DNA of 64,000 nt from Spirulina subsalsa PCC 9445 (GCF_000314005.1 NZ_JH980292.1:124001-188000); one strand, 5' to 3'. Positions 18,061 through 27,778 are shown, counted from the first letter of the stretch. Numbers and translations are program-made. The notes: a model not told the origin generated them from the sequence alone.

Positions 18061-18516
18061 ATGAATTACTGGCTTGTTAAATCTGAACCCCTAACCTACA
18101 GTATTGACCAGTTTAAACAAGATAAAACCACCCTCTGGGATGGTGTGCGAAACTATCAAGCGCGCAACTTTTTACAAGCTATGACCTTGGGGGATCTGGC
18201 TTTTTTTTACCATTCTAATACTAAAATTCCCGGTATTGTTGGCCTAGGAAAAGTGACGCAAACCCAAGTCATTGACCCCACTCAATTTAATCCCCAAAGT
18301 CCCTATTTTGACCCTAAATCAAGTCCCGACTCTCCTCGGTGGTTTACGGTTGAGTTGATCTATCTTAAAACTTTTGTTCAGGTCATTTCTTTAGCTCACT
18401 TAAAAGCACAATTTGAGGGGGAAGATTTTGCCTTAGTGAAAAAAGGAAATCGTTTATCCGTGATGCCTGTACCGGAAAAGATTGCTGAGAAAATTCTACA
18501 GTGGGGAGAAAAGTAA
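18061..18516 (+). CDS. EVE domain-containing protein
   Basis: 151 residues. NYWLVKSEP at the start, LWDGVRNYQARNFLQAM and FFYHSNTKIPGIVGLGKV are hallmarks of the EVE (PUA-like) domain. The domain binds modified bases in DNA or RNA in eukaryotic THYN1 and in some bacterial modification-dependent systems. In bacteria a stand-alone EVE protein is often a housekeeping protein, possibly acting on tRNA. It is convergent with the histidine kinase gene. Confidence 0.88.
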   Translation: MNYWLVKSEPLTYSIDQFKQDKTTLWDGVRNYQARNFLQAMTLGDLAFFYHSNTKIPGIVGLGKVTQTQVIDPTQFNPQSPYFDPKSSPDSPRWFTVELIYLKTFVQVISLAHLKAQFEGEDFALVKKGNRLSVMPVPEKIAEKILQWGEK

Positions 18517-18587
18517 ACAGTAAGAGATGGGGAATAAGGGGGGAATTGACAATGATTGTTACCTCTTCCCTCTTCCCGATTCCCTGA

Positions 18588-18611
18588 ACGGGTGCTTAAC
18601 TTGTCACCCGT
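18588..18611 (-). terminator. Hairpin between convergent genes
   Basis: ACGGGTG (18588-18594) and CACCCGT (18605-18611) form a 7-bp stem two bases beyond the histidine kinase stop on the minus strand. It is a possible terminator for one or both convergent genes. The U-tract is weak. Confidence 0.35.
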
Positions 18612-18613
18612 GC

Positions 18614-19933
18614 TTAATACCGAATGGGAATTTCAATCATAAAGGTTGTTCCCTGACCCATTTTGGATTCACAGGTTATTGTTCCATTATGATTTTGGGT
18701 AATGATTTCTTGACTCATGGATAAGCCTAAACCTGTTCCTTGATCTGAGGCTTTGGTGGTAAAAAAAGGCTGAAAGATTTGGGGTAAAATATCCTCGGGA
18801 ATGCCATCTCCGGTATCACTAAAGGTAATTTTAATCTGGTTGGACTCGGTTTTTTCGGTGGTGATGGTGATGGTAGGTTTCCGACCACTTTGACCTAAGC
18901 GGACGGTGGTTAAGGCATCAATGGAGTTACTAAAGAGGTTCATAAAAACCTGATTTAGTTTTCCGGGGTAGCCTTGAGTGATGGGAATATCGCCGTAGTT
19001 TTTAACAATTTGAATTTCAAGTTCTGCTCCTTTAGCTTTGAGTTGATTATGGAGAATCACTTCCAAACTGTCTACGATTTCGTGGATATTCACGTCTTTT
19101 ATGTCGGATTCATCGGCCCGGGCAAAGTTGGTTAAGGATAAGAGCATAGACTGCATTCGACTTGCTCCGGTTTGCATGGAGTTCAGAACTTTGGGCAGGT
19201 CTTCTAACAAAAATTCAAGGTCGTATTCTTCAATTAAATCTTCAACATCGGCGGCAGGTTCAGGGTAGTTATCTTGATAAGCGTTAACAATTTCTACCAG
19301 TTGTTCTAGGTATTCTTTGGCATAAACTAGATTACCGGAAATGAAGTTTACGGAGTTGTTAATCTCATGGGTGACTCCTCCGACTAAATGCCCTAACATG
19401 GACATTTTTTCACTCTGCATGAGTTGGTTTTGAGTGCGTTGTAAAAGGTCTGGGTCTGAGTGGGAGGGGGTGCTAGAGGATGGGCTACGGGTGAGGGCGA
19501 TCGCACTTTGTTGGGTAATCAGTCTCAAAAGTTCGCTCTCTGTGCCTTCTATCCCCTCGCTGTTGGCGAGTTCTACATATAAAACCCCTAGGGGGGTGTT
19601 TTGGCGGTTCAAGGGCGCACAATAGATACTAGCCCCCTCTGAGGGGATGCTGGCTTGTTGACTGGTCCAGACTTGTTCAATCAAGGGAGTGGGAAGATCG
19701 GGACAGTCGGTTAGGGGCAGGGGGGCGGCATCATAACAGGTAATTGGTGGGGTGGTGGCGGCCTGGGCAATAGCCATCACCTGCAAACTCCCTCCTACTT
19801 CCCAGACTAATCCGGCTTTTTGACTCCCCACCTCGTCTAACAAAACCCCCATTACAGCCCGCAGAATGTCCCCCAGTTGGCTGGGATGAAAGAGGGTTTC
19901 AGTAATTTTTACGGTCTGGTCTAATTTCAACAT
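18614..19933 (-). CDS. Sensor histidine kinase (GAF-HisKA-like-HATPase)
   Basis: 439 residues and no transmembrane segment, so cytoplasmic. Residues about 10-150 look like a GAF-type sensor. The dimerisation helix carries MSMLGHLVGGVTHEINNSVNF with phospho-acceptor H189. The ATPase domain shows the N box (QVFMNLFSNSIDAL), G1 (FSDTGDGIPEDI) and G2 (GTGLGLSMSQEI). No response regulator is adjacent. It begins 6 bp after glyS ends, so it is probably transcribed with glyS. Confidence 0.9.
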   Translation of the reverse strand: MLKLDQTVKITETLFHPSQLGDILRAVMGVLLDEVGSQKAGLVWEVGGSLQVMAIAQAATTPPITCYDAAPLPLTDCPDLPTPLIEQVWTSQQASIPSEGASIYCAPLNRQNTPLGVLYVELANSEGIEGTESELLRLITQQSAIALTRSPSSSTPSHSDPDLLQRTQNQLMQSEKMSMLGHLVGGVTHEINNSVNFISGNLVYAKEYLEQLVEIVNAYQDNYPEPAADVEDLIEEYDLEFLLEDLPKVLNSMQTGASRMQSMLLSLTNFARADESDIKDVNIHEIVDSLEVILHNQLKAKGAELEIQIVKNYGDIPITQGYPGKLNQVFMNLFSNSIDALTTVRLGQSGRKPTITITTEKTESNQIKITFSDTGDGIPEDILPQIFQPFFTTKASDQGTGLGLSMSQEIITQNHNGTITCESKMGQGTTFMIEIPIRY

Positions 19934-19939
19934 AAGAAG

Positions 19940-22084
19940 TTACTTGACAATTTCGCCAAAATCTGCTAGCACACGGGCATGGTTGCGCAGGAGTCCCAAT
20001 AAGTTTAAACGATTGGCTTGCACTTCGGGGTTTTTGGCCATCACTAAGACGCTATCTTCCCCGTCAAAAAAGCGGCTGACGGTGGGGGTAAATTCCGCTA
20101 AACTGTCCACAAGGCGCTGATAATTGCGTTGGGCTTGGGCGGCTTGAGTTTGGGGGACTAATTGCATTAATCCCTCATAAAAGGCTTGTTCTGAGGACTG
20201 TTCAAACAAGTCTGGACGCACTACGGCGGCGGGATCAAGTTCTTGGGTGTTTAGGCTACCTTTGGCGGCTAAACGGGCTGAACGGTTGATGGTTTCGTAG
20301 ATTTTAGCCAGTTCTTGAGTTTGGCGGATCTGTTGTAGGAATAAGGCGCGATCGCGCAAGTCCAAAATATCCCCTAATGCCCGTTCTGTATATTCCCCAT
20401 CGTTATTCCCCAGTACCGCATTCACCAAATCATAATCTACTTGGTACTCTTCCTGTAACAACGTCCGTAGACGTTGAATAAAGAAATCTTGTAACAAGTT
20501 AAGGGGAGATTCTCGTTCAGGATTCCCACTGACAAAAGCCTCAGAAAACTGTTCAAGTAAGTTCCCTAAATTCAGGCTTAAATTCCCCGCCCAGGCAATA
20601 TTTAAAATACCATTAGCCGCCCGTCGTAGGGCGAAAGGATCGGATGATCCCGTGGGAATCATGCCCAAACCAAAAATTGACACGAGACTATCTAAACGAT
20701 CGGCAATTCCCACCACTTGCCCGGTTAAAGATTGAGGCAAACTATCCCCCGCCCCTCGGGGTAAGTAATGCTCAAAAATTGCCTCAGCCACTTCGGGATC
20801 TTCCCCAGACTTCAGCGCATATTTTTGTCCCATGATGCCCTGTAATTCTGGGAATTCATAAACCATCTGAGAGACTAAATCCACTTTACACAACAGCGCC
20901 GCTCGTTCGACTTTTTCCCACTGTTCTGGGCTTAACTGTAACTGTTGAGAGAGTTCCTCGGCTACCTCAATAATTCGATCCACTTTATCCCGAATTGAGC
21001 CTAAATCTTCTTGAAATGTCACCGTTTCTAAACCCGGAAGATAAGCCTCTAAGGGTTCATCAGAGTCTGAATCATAGAAAAACTTAGCATCGGCTAAACG
21101 AGCGCGAATCACTCGCCCATTGCCTGTCGCGATAATTTCCGCCTTGGTTGGATCACCATTAGAAATTGTGATAAAATAGGGCAATAGGGGACTTTTATCT
21201 TCGGCTTCTGCTTTAACGGGAAAATAGCGCTGGTGTGTCACCATGACCATTTTAATCACTTCTGTTGGTAGTTCTAAAAACTCGGAATCGAATTTTCCAA
21301 CAACGGCATGGGGAAATTCTACTAAGTTAGTAACCTCGCTTAAAAGTTCATCGGGAATTTCGGCATAGCCTTGAACAGAAGCGGCGGCTTTTTGAACTTG
21401 TTCTTTGATGTGGTTTTGACGAGTTTGGGGGTTAACTTCTATACCTGCTTGCTGTAAACAGGATACATATTGAGCCGCTTCAGGAATAGCAATAGAATCC
21501 GGATGTAATACCCGATGACCTCTAGAGAAGCGATTACTTTTTAGCTGTTCTGAACCGTTGATGATTTCGAGGGGGAGAATGTCTTGATCCCATAGAGTTA
21601 CTAACCAGCGAATGGGACGGGGAAAGCGTAAATCTCCATCACCCCAACGCATAAAACGACGGCCTTCTAAACGATTAATCCACTGGGGAACTAATGCAGT
21701 CAAAATCTCTGTTGTGGGTTGTCCGGGGATGTTTTTTTGCAGAAAGACAAATTCTCCTTTATCGGTTGCGCGTAATTCAAGAGAATCTACCTCTACCCCT
21801 TGTTTTTTAGCAAAACCGACGGCCGCTGGGGTGGGTTTTCCCTCTTTAAAGGCAATTTGTGCAGGGGGGCCTTTTATTTCTTCTTCACGGTTGGGTTGTT
21901 GGGGGGGGAGTCCAGTGATGAGAACCGCTAAACGACGGGGTGTTGCGTAAACTTCAACCGTTTGGGGGGTCAAATACTGTTCTGTCAAGCTTTCGGGGAT
22001 GAAACTCTGCCACTGGGCGATCGCACCATCCATAAAATCGGCGGGCAGTTCTTCTGTACCAACTTCCAATAAAAAATGTGGCAT
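19940..22084 (-). CDS. glyS: Glycine--tRNA ligase beta subunit
   Basis: 714 residues, the normal length of the beta chain of the bacterial alpha2-beta2 glycyl-tRNA synthetase. It starts [18 protein letters not shown], the standard GlyS N-terminus. [35 protein letters not shown] and [13 protein letters not shown] are all conserved. The beta subunit binds tRNA-Gly. The catalytic alpha subunit (glyQ) is not in the window. A 124-bp divergent intergenic region separates it from the hybrid kinase gene. Confidence 0.96.
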   Translation of the reverse strand: MPHFLLEVGTEELPADFMDGAIAQWQSFIPESLTEQYLTPQTVEVYATPRRLAVLITGLPPQQPNREEEIKGPPAQIAFKEGKPTPAAVGFAKKQGVEVDSLELRATDKGEFVFLQKNIPGQPTTEILTALVPQWINRLEGRRFMRWGDGDLRFPRPIRWLVTLWDQDILPLEIINGSEQLKSNRFSRGHRVLHPDSIAIPEAAQYVSCLQQAGIEVNPQTRQNHIKEQVQKAAASVQGYAEIPDELLSEVTNLVEFPHAVVGKFDSEFLELPTEVIKMVMVTHQRYFPVKAEAEDKSPLLPYFITISNGDPTKAEIIATGNGRVIRARLADAKFFYDSDSDEPLEAYLPGLETVTFQEDLGSIRDKVDRIIEVAEELSQQLQLSPEQWEKVERAALLCKVDLVSQMVYEFPELQGIMGQKYALKSGEDPEVAEAIFEHYLPRGAGDSLPQSLTGQVVGIADRLDSLVSIFGLGMIPTGSSDPFALRRAANGILNIAWAGNLSLNLGNLLEQFSEAFVSGNPERESPLNLLQDFFIQRLRTLLQEEYQVDYDLVNAVLGNNDGEYTERALGDILDLRDRALFLQQIRQTQELAKIYETINRSARLAAKGSLNTQELDPAAVVRPDLFEQSSEQAFYEGLMQLVPQTQAAQAQRNYQRLVDSLAEFTPTVSRFFDGEDSVLVMAKNPEVQANRLNLLGLLRNHARVLADFGEIVK

Positions 22085-22208
22085 AACACAGGACTAAAAT
22101 AACCATTCACTGGATTAGTGTATCTCATTTGTGGACGGGGAAACCGAACAAAATCTATGTTTTCTCTCCCTGTCCCTTGATTAACTTGAATTGTAGGCTC
22201 TAATTGAG

Positions 22209-24986
22209 ATGAAAATAAAATTCTTTGATGCTGGGTTAAAAAAAATAACGCTTCCGGTTGTTTTTGTCCTTCCCTTTGTGTTGCAAATTTTGGCAACGGT
22301 GAGTTTAGTGGGTTATCTCTCTTTTCGCAATGGACGAAACGCTGTGGAGTCCTTAGTTGAGGCGTTAATGGGGGAAATTGGCGATCGCATTGAAAAGGAA
22401 GTTCACAGTTATTTAGATGTTCCGGTCAAAATCGTCCGCAATCATCAGGCTTTAATCAACTCCGGTGTTCTCGATTTAGAAAACATAGATCAATGGTTGC
22501 CCTATTTATTGGATCAGTATCAAAAAAATCGCCTTGATGCTGTAACAGGAATTCAATTAGTGAATGTCAATAATGGAGAATATCGGGCAGCCGGACAAGC
22601 CTATGCGAAAGGAGTTCCCGAAGAAGGGGTAGCCATTTATGGAGTGAGGACAAACTTTCGTTATCAAGGGTTTTTAACCCTAGAAGATGCCTACAATTTA
22701 ACCAATGCTAAAGTCGATTTACCCAACTTTGTCCTTACAGAAAGGGCTTGGTATCAAAAAGCCATGACTCATCAAGAGGAGGTTTGGATAGATGTCTATC
22801 AGCGTTTTATTAATCCTGATCGTTTTTCTATTGCTTTATCTAGACCTTTATTTGTGCCGGGAGTTGATGCACCCCAAGGAATCAGTGTTGTTCAATTAGA
22901 GATTAGAAATCTACAAAACTTTCTAGAATCTTTAAATATTGGTCAAACAGGACAGGCTTTCATTCTAGATCAATCCGGTCAGATTGTGGCGAGTTCTATT
23001 GAAGAAAATCCTGTTTTCGTTGAAAATCAACAAATTTTCCGCCTTCAGGGAGTCAATAGTCAAAATGCCATTACTCGTCAGGTGTCTCAGTATGTGTCCA
23101 ACCCTGATGGAGCTACTGTTTTAAGAGATCAAGGGATTAAATTAATTCAATTAAACCAGAAAAAGTATTACATTAAGTCTTTTAACTTAACCCAGCAGTA
23201 CGAGTTAAGCTGGCAATTGTTTGTGATCATTCCTCAAGATGATTTTATGGCAGAAATTAAAGCCAGTACCCGCCAAACGATATGGATTTCATTGATTGCC
23301 CTAGGAGGAGCTATTGTCATCGGTACTATGACAGGCCACTGGGTCACTCAGCCCATTTTGCGGTTGAATAAAGCGGCTCAAGAGTTAGCAAAAGGTAACT
23401 GGGAAAAACCTATTCCTACAACAAGAAAAGATGAACTTGGACAACTTACACTGTCTTATAATTTGATGGCAGAACAGTTAAAACAGATGTTTTTAGAACT
23501 GCACACTGTTAATATTCAACTAGAAAAAAAGGTACAAAAAAGAACAGTCGATTTAGCCGAAGCAAAGGAGAAAGCTGAGGTTGCAAACCAAGCTAAAAGC
23601 GCATTTTTAGCCAATATGAGCCATGAGTTAAGATCGCCCCTAAATGCCATTTTAGGGTTCTCTCAATTGATGCTGAATAACAGTTCCTTAGAGGAGGAGA
23701 CACAAGAAAATATAGAAATAATTTATAAAAGTGGTCAATATTTACTCACTTTAATTAATCAGGTGTTAGATTTATCTAAAATCGAATCAGGGAAAATGCT
23801 GTTAGAGATTCAGTCCTTCAATTTATATAATCTACTCGAAGAAGTCGAAACTTTATTTGACCTGACAGCACAAAAAAAAGGATTGTACTTCCACATTGAA
23901 CTATCCAGTAACCTGCCCCAGTATATTAACTCTGACTCAGTTAAACTCCGTCAGGTGCTAATTAATCTCTTAAGTAATGCGTTTAAGTTTACCCATGTCG
24001 GTGGTGTTTCTCTTTATGCTCACTACCAAAAACAATGGCAAGAGGAGATAGAACAAGATATCATTTTTGTTCGAGTGACAGACACTGGCCCCGGAATTGC
24101 TTCAGATGAAATACAAGATTTATTTATTCCTTTTACCCAAACTCTAACCGGAAGAGAATCCCAAGAAGGAACAGGTTTAGGACTAGCGTTATGTCAAAAA
24201 ATTGTGCAGTTAATGGGGGGAACAATTGAAGTTCATAGTCAAGTGGGTTCAGGAACAACATTTTGTTTTAATTTTCCTATTCATCTCTCAGCCGTTATTC
24301 CCAATTCTCCAGAACGTCTTGCTCGTCGGGTGATAGGACTCGAACCTAATCAACCCACCTATCGCCTGTTAATTGTCGATGATAAACCCACCAATTGTCA
24401 ATTATTGGTCAAACTGCTGAAACCCTTGGGATTTTCCCTCAAAACAGCCCATAATGGAGAAGAGGCGATCGCAATCTGGGAAGAATGGGATCCCCATTTA
24501 GTCTGGATGGACATGAGGATGCCTGTTTTAGATGGTTATGCCGCGACGCAAAGGATTAAAAGTAGTCCCAAGGGAAAGGATACCGTAATTGTTGCTCTGA
24601 CCGCTAGTGTTTTGGATGAACAACGCAAGATGATTGAGGCCATTGGTTGCGATGGTTTTCTGCGCAAACCCTTTGACGAAATTCAGATATTAGAACTCTT
24701 AGAAGAACATTTAGGGGTTCGTTTTATTGACGAGATTAAGGAGGAAAATATTACTCCAGTAAAACCCATTAAAGAGTTAACCTCTCTTGATTTTATGAAA
24801 ATGCCTAAAGATTGGATTGCCCGCCTATATCAAGCGTCGGTTGACTTAGAAGAGGAAGAACTTGTAGAATTAATTGAGCAAATTCCGGCGAATCAGGAGG
24901 CACTATCTCAGGGGTTAAGTGATTTAGTTTCACAATATCGCTTTGATAAAATCAGGTTATTAGTTGAACCTCTTATTGTAATCTAA
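22209..24986 (+). CDS. Hybrid sensor histidine kinase/response regulator
   Basis: 925 residues. An N-terminal TM (VVFVLPFVLQILATVSLVG) and a second TM near residue 360 bracket a periplasmic Cache-like sensor domain. A HAMP linker, coiled coil, HisKA domain (SAFLANMSHELRSPLNAIL), HATPase_c (NLLSNAFKF, DTGPGIA, GTGLGLALCQ) and a receiver domain (LLIVDDKPTNCQLL, with Asp in VWMDMRMPVLDGY) follow. The C-terminal 80 residues may be a helical output tail. It is likely co-transcribed with the diguanylate cyclase 56 bp downstream, which would link an external signal to c-di-GMP. Confidence 0.93.
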   Translation: MKIKFFDAGLKKITLPVVFVLPFVLQILATVSLVGYLSFRNGRNAVESLVEALMGEIGDRIEKEVHSYLDVPVKIVRNHQALINSGVLDLENIDQWLPYLLDQYQKNRLDAVTGIQLVNVNNGEYRAAGQAYAKGVPEEGVAIYGVRTNFRYQGFLTLEDAYNLTNAKVDLPNFVLTERAWYQKAMTHQEEVWIDVYQRFINPDRFSIALSRPLFVPGVDAPQGISVVQLEIRNLQNFLESLNIGQTGQAFILDQSGQIVASSIEENPVFVENQQIFRLQGVNSQNAITRQVSQYVSNPDGATVLRDQGIKLIQLNQKKYYIKSFNLTQQYELSWQLFVIIPQDDFMAEIKASTRQTIWISLIALGGAIVIGTMTGHWVTQPILRLNKAAQELAKGNWEKPIPTTRKDELGQLTLSYNLMAEQLKQMFLELHTVNIQLEKKVQKRTVDLAEAKEKAEVANQAKSAFLANMSHELRSPLNAILGFSQLMLNNSSLEEETQENIEIIYKSGQYLLTLINQVLDLSKIESGKMLLEIQSFNLYNLLEEVETLFDLTAQKKGLYFHIELSSNLPQYINSDSVKLRQVLINLLSNAFKFTHVGGVSLYAHYQKQWQEEIEQDIIFVRVTDTGPGIASDEIQDLFIPFTQTLTGRESQEGTGLGLALCQKIVQLMGGTIEVHSQVGSGTTFCFNFPIHLSAVIPNSPERLARRVIGLEPNQPTYRLLIVDDKPTNCQLLVKLLKPLGFSLKTAHNGEEAIAIWEEWDPHLVWMDMRMPVLDGYAATQRIKSSPKGKDTVIVALTASVLDEQRKMIEAIGCDGFLRKPFDEIQILELLEEHLGVRFIDEIKEENITPVKPIKELTSLDFMKMPKDWIARLYQASVDLEEEELVELIEQIPANQEALSQGLSDLVSQYRFDKIRLLVEPLIVI

Positions 24987-25008
24987 TTGTAATCTAATTG
25001 TAATCTAA
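24976..25008 (+). repeat. Three tandem 11-bp units spanning a stop codon
   Basis: TTGTAATCTAA is repeated three times without a break. The first copy contains the last codons and TAA stop of the hybrid kinase, so each unit re-creates VI-stop. The repeat forms the start of the kinase-cyclase intergenic spacer. Confidence 0.9.
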
Positions 25009-25042
25009 ATCATCAGGACTTAACTTGTGTAGGAAAACGACT

Positions 25043-26434
25043 ATGACGGGAAATCAGGAAAATATCCTCATCGTAGATGATTTAAAGGAAAATTTACAAG
25101 TTTTAAGTAAAATCTTGTCAAAATATGACTACAAAGTGCGCAAAACTCTCGATGGAGAAACCGCTTTGTTGGCTTGTGAATCCAGTCAGCCGGATTTAGT
25201 AATATTGGATGTTAGAATGCCCGGGATGGATGGTTATACTGTCTGTAAGCAACTCAAAAGCAATCCATTAACCTCTGATATTCCCGTTATATTTATTAGT
25301 GCCTTAAATGATGTTTTAGATAAAGTTAAAGCCTTTCATGTGGGAGGAGCGGACTATTTAACTAAGCCGTTTCAGCAGGAAGAAGTTTTAGCACGGGTTA
25401 AGCATCAACTCTTATTACAACGACAACGAAAAACCTTAGAATCTGAAATTAAAAAGCGTCAAGAAAAAGAGGAGGAGTTACGAACAGAACTTCTGAAGCA
25501 TCAACAAACGACTGAGATTTTGTATCAATCTCGGGCTTTTATTAGTAGTATTTTAAATCACTCCTTAGATGGCATTACGGCCTTAGAAGCGATTCGAGAT
25601 CCTAAAACCGGAAAAATAGAAGATTTTCGTTGTTTACTGGTGAATCCCGTGATTGCTAAAATTTTAGACCGACCGACGGATCAGTTAATTGGTAAGGTTT
25701 TATTTCGGCGGATTATGAGTAAAATTAATCCTTATTTTATGACTAAAATTGTTGAAGTTGTGCAAACTGGAAATTCCTTAAAAGAAGATTTTTATTACAA
25801 AACGGAAAACTATGAAGCTTGGTATCATGTCATTGCCGTTAAGTTAGGAGACGGCGTTTCTTTAACTCTTCGAGATGTGACAGAGCGTAAGTTTTTAGAA
25901 TTACGTCTAAGTCATGCCAATCAAGAACTAAAAAACTTGGCCATTGTCGATGGTTTAACTCAACTGAAGAATCGTCTTTATTTTGACCAACGGTTTGAGC
26001 AAGAGTGGCGGCATTGTATGAGAGAATCCCAACATCTTGGGCTGATTATGTGCGATGTGGATTATTTTAAACTCTACAATGACACCTATGGTCATCCTAG
26101 GGGAGATTCCTGTTTAAAACAAGTGGCTGAGGTGATTCAAGGTATTATCAAGCGTCCTTCGGATTTGGCCGCTCGTTATGGGGGGGAGGAGTTTATTCTA
26201 TTGTTACCCAATACCCCTTTAGAGGGAGCTTTAAGGGTGGCGGAGTCGGTACAGCAAGGGGTGGAGCAATTACAGATTCCCCATAAGCGATCGCCTATTT
26301 CCCCCTATATTACCCTAAGTTGTGGTGTAGCCAGCATGATCCCCACCTTAGACACTTTACCGGGTACGTTGTTAGATATGGCCGATCAGGCTCTCTATGA
26401 AGCCAAAAATCGCGGCCGGAATCAAGTCGTTTAA
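25043..26434 (+). CDS. Response regulator diguanylate cyclase (REC-PAS-GGDEF)
   Basis: 463 residues from the ATG at 25043 (MTGNQENILIVDD). The TTG at 25025 is a weaker alternative. The receiver domain has its phospho-accepting Asp in LVILDVRMPGMDGY and Lys in YLTKPF. A coiled coil and a PAS-like region (about 155-290) follow. The GGDEF domain carries the active-site variant GGEEF (RYGGEEFILLLP), which is catalytically competent in the family, with metal-binding LIMCDVDYFKLYND. No clear RxxD inhibitory site is seen five residues upstream. It is predicted to make c-di-GMP when phosphorylated, probably by the hybrid kinase just upstream. Confidence 0.92.
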   Translation: MTGNQENILIVDDLKENLQVLSKILSKYDYKVRKTLDGETALLACESSQPDLVILDVRMPGMDGYTVCKQLKSNPLTSDIPVIFISALNDVLDKVKAFHVGGADYLTKPFQQEEVLARVKHQLLLQRQRKTLESEIKKRQEKEEELRTELLKHQQTTEILYQSRAFISSILNHSLDGITALEAIRDPKTGKIEDFRCLLVNPVIAKILDRPTDQLIGKVLFRRIMSKINPYFMTKIVEVVQTGNSLKEDFYYKTENYEAWYHVIAVKLGDGVSLTLRDVTERKFLELRLSHANQELKNLAIVDGLTQLKNRLYFDQRFEQEWRHCMRESQHLGLIMCDVDYFKLYNDTYGHPRGDSCLKQVAEVIQGIIKRPSDLAARYGGEEFILLLPNTPLEGALRVAESVQQGVEQLQIPHKRSPISPYITLSCGVASMIPTLDTLPGTLLDMADQALYEAKNRGRNQVV

Positions 26435-26484
26435 GGTTTTCCCAAGATTTGCGGGTGAGGAGAAGATGCTAGGATCAACCCAGA

Positions 26485-26940
26485 TTTAACAAAAATGTTG
26501 CGGAATTCCCCTTCCTCGCTTGCAGGGACCGGATGGATAGCAACCCAGCAATATACTGAGGGCTTGCTGAATAAGTCCGAGAGTTGGGGAATCGGGAGTC
26601 GGGAGTCGGGAGTCGGGAATAGGCAATCGTGCCAGTTTTAGATGATCTGTTCCCTGTTAAGAGTTCCCTGTTCCCTTGTTGAGCCTAGCATCTGGTGTTA
26701 TTCAGCAAGCCATACTGAGCGACAGCGAATCCATGCTAAGATAAATAGATCCTGACCACTAACTCCCAAAGCGAAAACCAAGCTAAAAAGGGCTGTGTTG
26801 CAAGAGAAAATTTGGGTCTTAGGAACTAGGACTTCTGCTTGGGGAGGGAAGATAAGACTCGCTATATTTCGGTATAGAAAGCACTTCCCATTGAATCAGG
26901 AAGCTCCATCCTCGCGCCTAGGCAGGGTGGGGTAGTTCAC
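26485..26940 (+). mobile_element. TnpB-less IS200/IS605-like element, copy A (interrupted by a MITE)
   Basis: The element begins after TTTAAC (26485-26490) with AAAAATGTTGCGGAATTCC. It ends with a GC-rich hairpin (CCATCCT pairing with AGGGTGG) and GTAGTTCAC at 26940. Copies B (52440-52682) and C (59417-59713) share both ends and interior. Without the inserted 151-bp MITE and one 8-bp duplication it is 291 bp, the same as copy C. The conserved right half resembles the 3' end/omega-RNA region of tnpB-bearing IS elements. It has no open frame. The sequence after GTAGTTCAC (TCTAGGAGGGAAACC) would be the guide of any such RNA and includes the ribosome-binding site of the next gene. Confidence 0.75.
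26561..26711. mobile_element. MITE with 14-bp terminal inverted repeats and 8-bp target duplication
   Basis: 151 bp bounded by GGCTTGCTGAATAA and its exact complement TTATTCAGCAAGCC. The 8-bp direct repeat ATACTGAG flanks it (26553-26560 and 26712-26719). Copy C of the host element has the uninterrupted ATACTGAGCGACAG at the same place, which shows the empty site. The interior is TCGGGAG-type repeats with no coding capacity. Related copies lie at 2475-2732 and 50111-50242, with end fragments at 4312, 6173, 7533 and 61875. An 8-bp duplication implies a DDE-type transposase supplied from elsewhere. Confidence 0.9.
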
Positions 26941-26958
26941 TCTAGGAGGGAAACCCTA

Positions 26959-27471
26959 ATGAGCAAACTACGCAATGTATTAATTGGTGCAGGTGTTGCG
27001 GCTGTGGGAGCCATCGGCACGAAAAAAGCGGTAGATTATTTCCGCAATAAGAATAAAGAGGAAGTGGTACAAGATAGTCAACCCGATGCAGAACCGACCT
27101 CTGCCGCAGAAGTCGCTTATGCTGTGGTTCAAGATGATTCAGTTCAAAAGTTTTTAGATGCTAGTTTTGGCGAGGCTGGGCGCTATGTTCCCACTCGTTC
27201 CCCTAAAGTGTTTGATTATCTCGGCAAGCAATATATGGTTATTTGGGCGCGAGATAATAAACAGAATAAAAACCAATTGTTGGCTTTTGTTTATACCGAT
27301 CAAGGGCGTAAAATGATCGCCAGTGTGGGCTATACTAGCGCAAAAACTGACTATAACTTGAGTTTGGGTGATACTCCCTTTGCCGTGGATGTGAATGGGA
27401 CGTTGCTCAAAACGGGACAAAGCGAAACTTCTGGCACCAGTGATGTTGATTTTGTGCTGAGTGAGGGGTGA
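26959..27471 (+). CDS. Hypothetical membrane-anchored protein
   Basis: 170 residues. It starts at the ATG at 26959 behind a strong AGGAGGG (26944-26950). The N-terminus (NVLIGAGVAAVGAIGTKKAV) is a single hydrophobic anchor, followed by an acidic linker (about 34-50). A compact domain of about 110 residues (FDYLGKQYMVIWARDN, QLLAFVYTDQGRKMIASVGY) ends at VDFVLSEG. I do not recognise the family. Element copy A ends 18 bp upstream, so the native promoter has been displaced or replaced by the element. Confidence 0.7.
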   Translation: MSKLRNVLIGAGVAAVGAIGTKKAVDYFRNKNKEEVVQDSQPDAEPTSAAEVAYAVVQDDSVQKFLDASFGEAGRYVPTRSPKVFDYLGKQYMVIWARDNKQNKNQLLAFVYTDQGRKMIASVGYTSAKTDYNLSLGDTPFAVDVNGTLLKTGQSETSGTSDVDFVLSEG

Positions 27472-27482
27472 TTTACAGTTTT

Positions 27483-27510
27483 GTTGGGTTACGCTGTCGC
27501 TTCACCCAAC
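27483..27510. repeat. GTTGGGT...ACCCAAC interspersed hairpin
   Basis: GTTGGGT and ACCCAAC enclose TACGCTGTCGCTTC, followed by CTAC. This is the kind of small palindrome that recurs in many cyanobacterial genomes, here 11 bp after a stop codon. It may contribute to 3'-end formation. Confidence 0.5.
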
Positions 27511-27533
27511 CTACTAAAAACTGCCCATTTAAA

Positions 27534-27572
27534 ACCCGTCATGCTACGGAAATTAAAGTAGCCATGACGGGT
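27534..27572 (+). terminator. Strong hairpin downstream of the 170-aa gene
   Basis: ACCCGTCATGCTAC pairs with GTAGCCATGACGGGT (14 bp, one bulged C) around a 10-nt A-rich loop. It has no T-tract but is the first strong stem after the gene and could end or stabilise its mRNA. Confidence 0.4.
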
Positions 27573-27664
27573 ATTGATCGAACGACTGCAATGGAAATTA
27601 AGAAAATGAATTAGACGGATAAACTTCTCACTAACTAAGGTTTACAATGGATCAAACACCTTCC

Positions 27665-27700
27665 TCTATTTTTCGGTCTATTTTTCGGTCTATTTTTCGT
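27665..27700. repeat. Three tandem 12-bp units
   Basis: TCTATTTTTCGG, TCTATTTTTCGG, TCTATTTTTCGT in direct succession. The last base differs in the third copy. Confidence 0.9.
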
Positions 27701-27748
27701 GTGATCTTCTGGAAGGATTGCACTCTTTCACCGTTTCAGGTTTGATGA

Positions 27749-27778
27749 TTGTGATTAATTCCTTGACCGTACTATAAT
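27749..27778 (+). promoter_or_regulatory. Candidate sigma-70 promoter facing the gene-free region
   Basis: TTGTGA (27749-27754) and a perfect TATAAT (27773-27778) are separated by 18 bp. Transcription would start near 27785 and run rightward, where no protein gene is found on the plus strand for several kb. Confidence 0.4.
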
